Source: Streptomyces sp. NBC_00433 (lineage in GTDB: Bacteria; Actinomycetota; Actinomycetes; Streptomycetales; Streptomycetaceae). From it: a DNA stretch of 64,000 nt. The notes under the pieces were generated by a model. It did no database searches, was not told where the DNA came from, and was given only the letters and a program-made list of their open reading frames with translations. Below are positions 60,406 through 64,000 of the stretch, piece after piece (the stretch's first letter is position 1; each line of letters begins with the position of its first letter). The stretch is taken from the NCBI GenBank assembly GCA_036015235.1, contig CP107926.1:5165501-5229500 (forward strand), given 5' to 3'. The position numbers were made by a program, and so were the translations under genes.

Positions 60406-62316
60406 CTACCCGTCGATCCGGTGCGTGGTCCAGAACGACGTCAGGTCCGTCGACGTCGCCGCCTGCGCCGCCGCCTTGAAGTCGGCGGTCGTGGACACCC
60501 CGTACCAGTGCGCCTGCGCGTACGTGCGCAGCAGCGACGTCATCGCGCTGTCACCGATGAGCCGCCGCAGGTCGTGCAGCGCGCACTTCCCGTAGCCGTA
60601 GACCACGGTGGAATACCGCGAGGAGTGCGCGTCCCAGTAGGCCATCGAGTTGGTGATCTTCTCGCTCGACGAGGCCCACGACACGCTGTTCCAGCAGTTC
60701 GTCCCCGTCTTGCCGAGCGCGAGGTCCGTGGAGTAGTCCGCGAACGCCTCGTCCAGCCAGGGGTTGTTGTACTCGTCGTCGCCGACGATGCCGTACCACC
60801 ACTGGTGCCCCAGCTCGTGGGTGAGCGCGGTGTTGTCCACCAGGTCCAGCACGAAGCCCGGGTATTCCATGCCGCCGAACCAGAAGTTGTTGTCCAGCAC
60901 GGCGTCCACCTCCCCGTACGGGAAGGCCCCGAAGCGCCCGGCGTGCGCGTCGACCGCCGATATCGACGTGGTGAGCATCGCCTGGGCGCTCGACGAGCTG
61001 ATCCCGCTGACCGCGTAGACGTTGACCTTCACGCCGGCCGGCGACGTCCCCGACACCTTGCTGAAGGCGCCCGCCGCCCACGCGAAGTCCCGCACCTTGG
61101 CGGCGGTCGCCGTGGTGACCGTACGGCCGGAGGCCCCAGGGGTGTCCACCGACGTGCCGGTGGAGGGCACTTGGAGGCTCGTCGGGTGGTCGAGCGTCAC
61201 CCGGAAGTCCGCGGCCAGCGAGTAGAACGACTCGCCGTTGTTCGTGTACGGGTCCAGGTGCCACCCGGACCCGTCCCTGATCGCCAGCAGCGGCAGCGCG
61301 TTGCCGATGAAGCTGAAGGCCCCGTCCCGCCCGAAGCGGTCGGCCCCGCTGGGCACCACGATCTTCAGGTCGAACCCGACCGTGCCCGACTGCCCTTGGG
61401 CCAGCGCCGCGGGCAGCGCGATGTCCAGCGCCGTGCAACCGACCGACAGCGCACCCGCGGTGCCGCCCGTCACATTGGTGACGGTGATCGGCGTGCTCGG
61501 GCAGGAGCCGTGGTAGTTGTCCCACAGCCGCAGATAGACGTCACCGAGCGGCGAAGCCGAGGCGTTGGTGAAGGTCACGCTCTCGTGCCCGGTCCACGTG
61601 ACGCCGCTCGCGTCGCTGGTGAGGCTGACGGTGTAACCGGGAGCGGCCGGCGTCCGGGTGGAGTCCGCGGGCGGCGGGGTCGTCGTCGGCGGTGTGGTGG
61701 TCGGCGGTGTGGTGCTGTCCCCCGACGTGGTCAGCGCCACGTCGTCGATCACGAAGCTGGTCTGCAGCCCGGAGTCCTCGGCGCCGCTGAAGGCCAGGCT
61801 CACGCTCTGCCCGATGTACGCCGAGACGTCGAAGGTCCGCTGCACGTACCCGGAAGCCGAGTTGAGGTTCGAGTACGTCGCCAGCGTGCCGCTGCCGAGC
61901 TTCACGGTGAGCTTGTCGTAGGCCGTGGTGGTCGTCGTCTCGGCGGTGTCGATGTGCACCCACACGGTGAGCGACGCGGCACTGCACCCCGTCGGAATCG
62001 TCACCGACTGGCTGAGCGTGTCGGTGTGGCTGGACCCGTATCCGTCGAGCCACGCGAAGCCGCCCCCGGTGTGCGAGGTCTGGCCGCCGCCGCTCGTGAT
62101 CACCCCGCTCGACGCCGTCCACGGCGAAGTCCCGTTCTCGAACCCGCCGTTGCCGACCACCTGCGTGGGCACGCAAGCCGCGGCCGCTCCGGCGCCGGGG
62201 GCGACACCGGGTGCTGCACCGGTCGCGCCCGCCGCCCCGGCCAGGCCGAGGCTCACCACGAGGGCGAACCCGGCCGCGCCCGCGCCGGCCATCAGGGAGA
62301 GAAGTCGTTTCCTCAT
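60406..62316 (-). CDS. secreted M1-family zinc aminopeptidase-like protein
   Basis: A 636-residue secreted metallopeptidase. The signal peptide ends near residue 30. Residues about 48-200 form an extra beta-sandwich module (NGGFENGTSPWTASSG), joined by a Thr/Pro linker (TPPTTTPPTTTPPP) to the M1 domain. The catalytic motif is HELGH at 500-504 with the third zinc ligand Glu523 in DEAFADY (HExxH-x18-E); GGMEYP is the exopeptidase GAMEN-like site. M1 enzymes remove N-terminal amino acids, so it probably processes peptides outside the cell. ATG 62316 starts the signal. No operon partner. Confidence 0.9.
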   Translation of the reverse strand: MRKRLLSLMAGAGAAGFALVVSLGLAGAAGATGAAPGVAPGAGAAAACVPTQVVGNGGFENGTSPWTASSGVITSGGGQTSHTGGGFAWLDGYGSSHTDTLSQSVTIPTGCSAASLTVWVHIDTAETTTTTAYDKLTVKLGSGTLATYSNLNSASGYVQRTFDVSAYIGQSVSLAFSGAEDSGLQTSFVIDDVALTTSGDSTTPPTTTPPTTTPPPADSTRTPAAPGYTVSLTSDASGVTWTGHESVTFTNASASPLGDVYLRLWDNYHGSCPSTPITVTNVTGGTAGALSVGCTALDIALPAALAQGQSGTVGFDLKIVVPSGADRFGRDGAFSFIGNALPLLAIRDGSGWHLDPYTNNGESFYSLAADFRVTLDHPTSLQVPSTGTSVDTPGASGRTVTTATAAKVRDFAWAAGAFSKVSGTSPAGVKVNVYAVSGISSSSAQAMLTTSISAVDAHAGRFGAFPYGEVDAVLDNNFWFGGMEYPGFVLDLVDNTALTHELGHQWWYGIVGDDEYNNPWLDEAFADYSTDLALGKTGTNCWNSVSWASSSEKITNSMAYWDAHSSRYSTVVYGYGKCALHDLRRLIGDSAMTSLLRTYAQAHWYGVSTTADFKAAAQAATSTDLTSFWTTHRIDG

Positions 62317-62388
62317 CTACTCATCGGTCCTCTCGGAGGTGGGGGATGAGCCGGCAAGTGCCATTGCCGTAAAGGAAGCTGAGCACGA

Positions 62389-62422
62389 CCGCTGCCCGCC
62401 GGTAAGGCCCGGCGGGCAGCGG
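62389..62422 (-). terminator. terminator after membrane-protein gene
   Basis: Perfect 14-bp arms CCGCTGCCCGCCGG / CCGGCGGGCAGCGG with a 6-base loop, downstream of the gene ending at 62478. Confidence 0.85.
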
Positions 62423-62477
62423 TAGGGATATCCCTATGCGTTCCCTGTGCGCCGCGCGGGCGGCCCGTGGGGTCCGG

Positions 62478-63413
62478 CTACGGCGTCACGCCGCCGTCGC
62501 CGAACGACTGGCTCGGCGTCGGCGTCGGCGTCGGCGGGGCGGACGTCGGGCCGTCGGGGTCAGTCGGGGCCGTCGGCGTCCGGGTGGGGCGGGGGTCGCC
62601 GGACGGGCTGCTGCCGGGGTGCGGGGTCGAGGGAGTGGTGTGCGGGCTGGGCCACTGGCCGCCGTCCTGGTGCTGCGGGGTGGTGGCGCCGCCTTCGCCG
62701 GTCGTACCGGACGTGTCGGACGGATCGGGCGCGGGTGTGGGCCTGGTCCCGCCGGAGTGGGGCGAGTCGTGCCCGGTGACGGCGTTGCCGATGGTCGTAC
62801 CGTGCCCGTGGCCGCTGATGTTCTCGCCGGCGATGGCCTCGTAGCCGGTGATCCCGCCCATGGTCAGCCCGAAGGCGATCACGAGGCCGACGACGGGCCG
62901 CTTCCAGTTCCTGCCCCGGCCGGCCCGGTAGGAGGTGGGCTCGCCGTAGGCGTCGGAGAGGGCGGTGGTGGCGGGGTCGGTGCCCGTGCCCGTGTCGGTC
63001 GCGGGACTCGTGCCGGTCAGGGGCCGGGTGCCTTCGTGGCCGGTCTCCGTGAGCGGCCGCGTACGGTCCGCGGTGTCCGTCCGCGCCGCCCGGACCCGGC
63101 GGATGGTGGGCCGGGCCTGCACGGCCACCACCTGCACCTGCCGGCCGGTGCGCCGGAAGACGTGCTGGAGCACCGACCCGCCGCACGTACCCAGGACGCT
63201 GACGACACCCGCGCCGACGATGGTCCCGTAGACCCCGAGGTTGGACGCGAGCTTGGCGGCCACCACCGCGGCGACCGCGCTCCCGGCCACCTGCGGCACG
63301 CTCAGTTCGAGCCTGCCCTCACGCCCGCCCCGGTCCGCCTTCTCCAGCGACGGCACATGCTCCGTCGGCCCCGTCTCACCCGGGCGCCGGTCACCGCCCC
63401 ATGCCTCGCCCAT
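62478..63413 (-). CDS. membrane protein with Pro/Thr-rich tail, unknown function
   Basis: A 311-residue protein: hydrophobic segments near residues 45-75 (AVAAVVAAKLASNLGVYGTI, VGAGVVSVLGTCGGSVL) and 175-195 (WKRPVVGLVIAFGLTMGGITGY), then a long Pro/Thr/Ser-rich tail ending FGDGGVTP. The middle (TGRQVQVVAVQARPTIRRV) is basic. No family recognised; a cell-envelope role is plausible from the topology. ATG 63413 begins MGEAWGGDRR; an upstream TTG in frame has no support. Confidence 0.65.
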   Translation of the reverse strand: MGEAWGGDRRPGETGPTEHVPSLEKADRGGREGRLELSVPQVAGSAVAAVVAAKLASNLGVYGTIVGAGVVSVLGTCGGSVLQHVFRRTGRQVQVVAVQARPTIRRVRAARTDTADRTRPLTETGHEGTRPLTGTSPATDTGTGTDPATTALSDAYGEPTSYRAGRGRNWKRPVVGLVIAFGLTMGGITGYEAIAGENISGHGHGTTIGNAVTGHDSPHSGGTRPTPAPDPSDTSGTTGEGGATTPQHQDGGQWPSPHTTPSTPHPGSSPSGDPRPTRTPTAPTDPDGPTSAPPTPTPTPSQSFGDGGVTP

Positions 63414-63693
63414 GCCGGACCCTGCCCGCCTCTCCCGGTCGTCGTCGTGGGTTCGGACGAACAAGCGGAGGCAGGGGTTCCATTTGTCGCGTTTTCGTGA
63501 GGTAGGCCACTGTCATGGCCGCGGGTGCTCCGCGTCGCGTTGGCACGCAGCGTGACGGTCTGGCTACCTGGTGATCCGCGGCCTCGGCCTCCGCCCCGTC
63601 GCGCAGGGAGCTGATGCGGGCCTGGTGTGCGACGGCGCTGTCGACGACGTCGTCCGGCGTCTGCTCCGGTACGGAGGTGCCCGTCGCGCCGCT

Positions 63694-64000
63694 CTACCGC
63701 GTGTGCCCGCCGGCCAGTTCCTCGCTCAGCGCCGCGTCGAGGGCGATGGGCTCGCGGCCGAGCAGGGAGGCCAGGGTCGGGTCGACGGTGGCGAACTCGC
63801 CCGCCCGGCTGGCGGCGAAGATGCCGAGCAGCTGGTCCGCGGTCTCGCCCGGCACGCCCTGGCCCACCAACTGCTCGCGGAAATCGTCGTCCTGCGCGAC
63901 GGTCCGCGTCATGGGGCGGCCCGTGATCCCGGTGGCGAGGGCGGCGATGTCGTCGAAGGTGAGCGCCTGCGACCCGGTGAGGGGCGGCGTGGGGCCGTCG
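63694..64000 (-). CDS. NmrA/NAD(P)H-binding oxidoreductase, 5' part outside window
   Basis: Only the C-terminal 101 residues are inside the window. The text TGSQALTFDDIAALATGITG is typical of the second half of NmrA-like atypical SDRs (quinone-oxidoreductase QorB relatives), followed by DFREQLVGQGVPGETADQLLGIF and ending EELAGGHTR. The Rossmann part lies beyond 64000. These proteins bind NAD(P)H and either reduce quinones or sense redox state. Confidence 0.75.
   Translation of the reverse strand, partial: DGPTPPLTGSQALTFDDIAALATGITGRPMTRTVAQDDDFREQLVGQGVPGETADQLLGIFAASRAGEFATVDPTLASLLGREPIALDAALSEELAGGHTR

Overview
The window is very GC-rich DNA with GTG/ATG starts, purine-rich ribosome-binding sites, small actinobacterial families (for example the SCO5918 family) and many secreted modular glycosidases. 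It looks like a Streptomyces or close Streptomycetaceae chromosome arm or flank. I see no IS element, phage, CRISPR array, rRNA or canonical tRNA. All calls come from reading the sequence, without database searches.

Layout. 1-5.6 kb: a coupled MoxR ATPase/metallopeptidase pair, a DUF2199 protein, a LUD-domain protein and an ECF41-type sigma factor with its own candidate promoter. 5.8-11 kb: a coupled cis-prenyltransferase and MpaB-type oxygenase fused to EF-hands, then divergent Fur regulator and katG. 11-18.6 kb: a secreted-repeat lipoprotein, an XRE-cupin regulator divergent from a His-rich methyltransferase across a perfect operator, a small ORF, a divergent XRE pair with an operator array, DoxX, and a metallo-beta-lactamase/Rieske fusion. 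19.0-24.2 kb: a five-gene, translationally coupled cassette corresponding to STM4015-4014-4013-4012-4011 (LRR protein, ATP-grasp-like protein, sulfatase-like hydrolase and two radical SAM enzymes). Its biochemical role is not known to me, and it is the best candidate here for an undescribed system.

24.5-33.5 kb holds GNATs, a TetR/MFS pair, a haloalkane-dehalogenase-like hydrolase divergent from MarR, and a first GH16 beta-glucanase. 33.7-47 kb holds a GH87-type alpha-1,3-glucanase, SDR/TetR/esterase genes, a cold-shock neighbourhood (SCO5918 family, DEAD-box helicase, CspA-like, MerR-like), MarR, an L,D-transpeptidase and a second GH16 enzyme behind a CebR-like operator. Together the three glucanases could attack both alpha- and beta-1,3-glucan of fungal walls. 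47-53 kb: a TROVE (Ro60-like) protein with a divergent tRNA-like candidate Y RNA, a block of young tandem repeats, DUF5996, a TrmO-like methyltransferase, a lipoprotein and DUF4231. 53.6-64 kb: a SNF2 helicase with internal repeats, HtpG, a compact LuxR-family ATPase regulator, an M1 metallopeptidase, a membrane protein and the end of an NmrA-like oxidoreductase.

A recurring theme is divergent regulator/target pairs separated by short intergenic regions that contain perfect inverted repeats. Several gaps hold what look like decayed genes.
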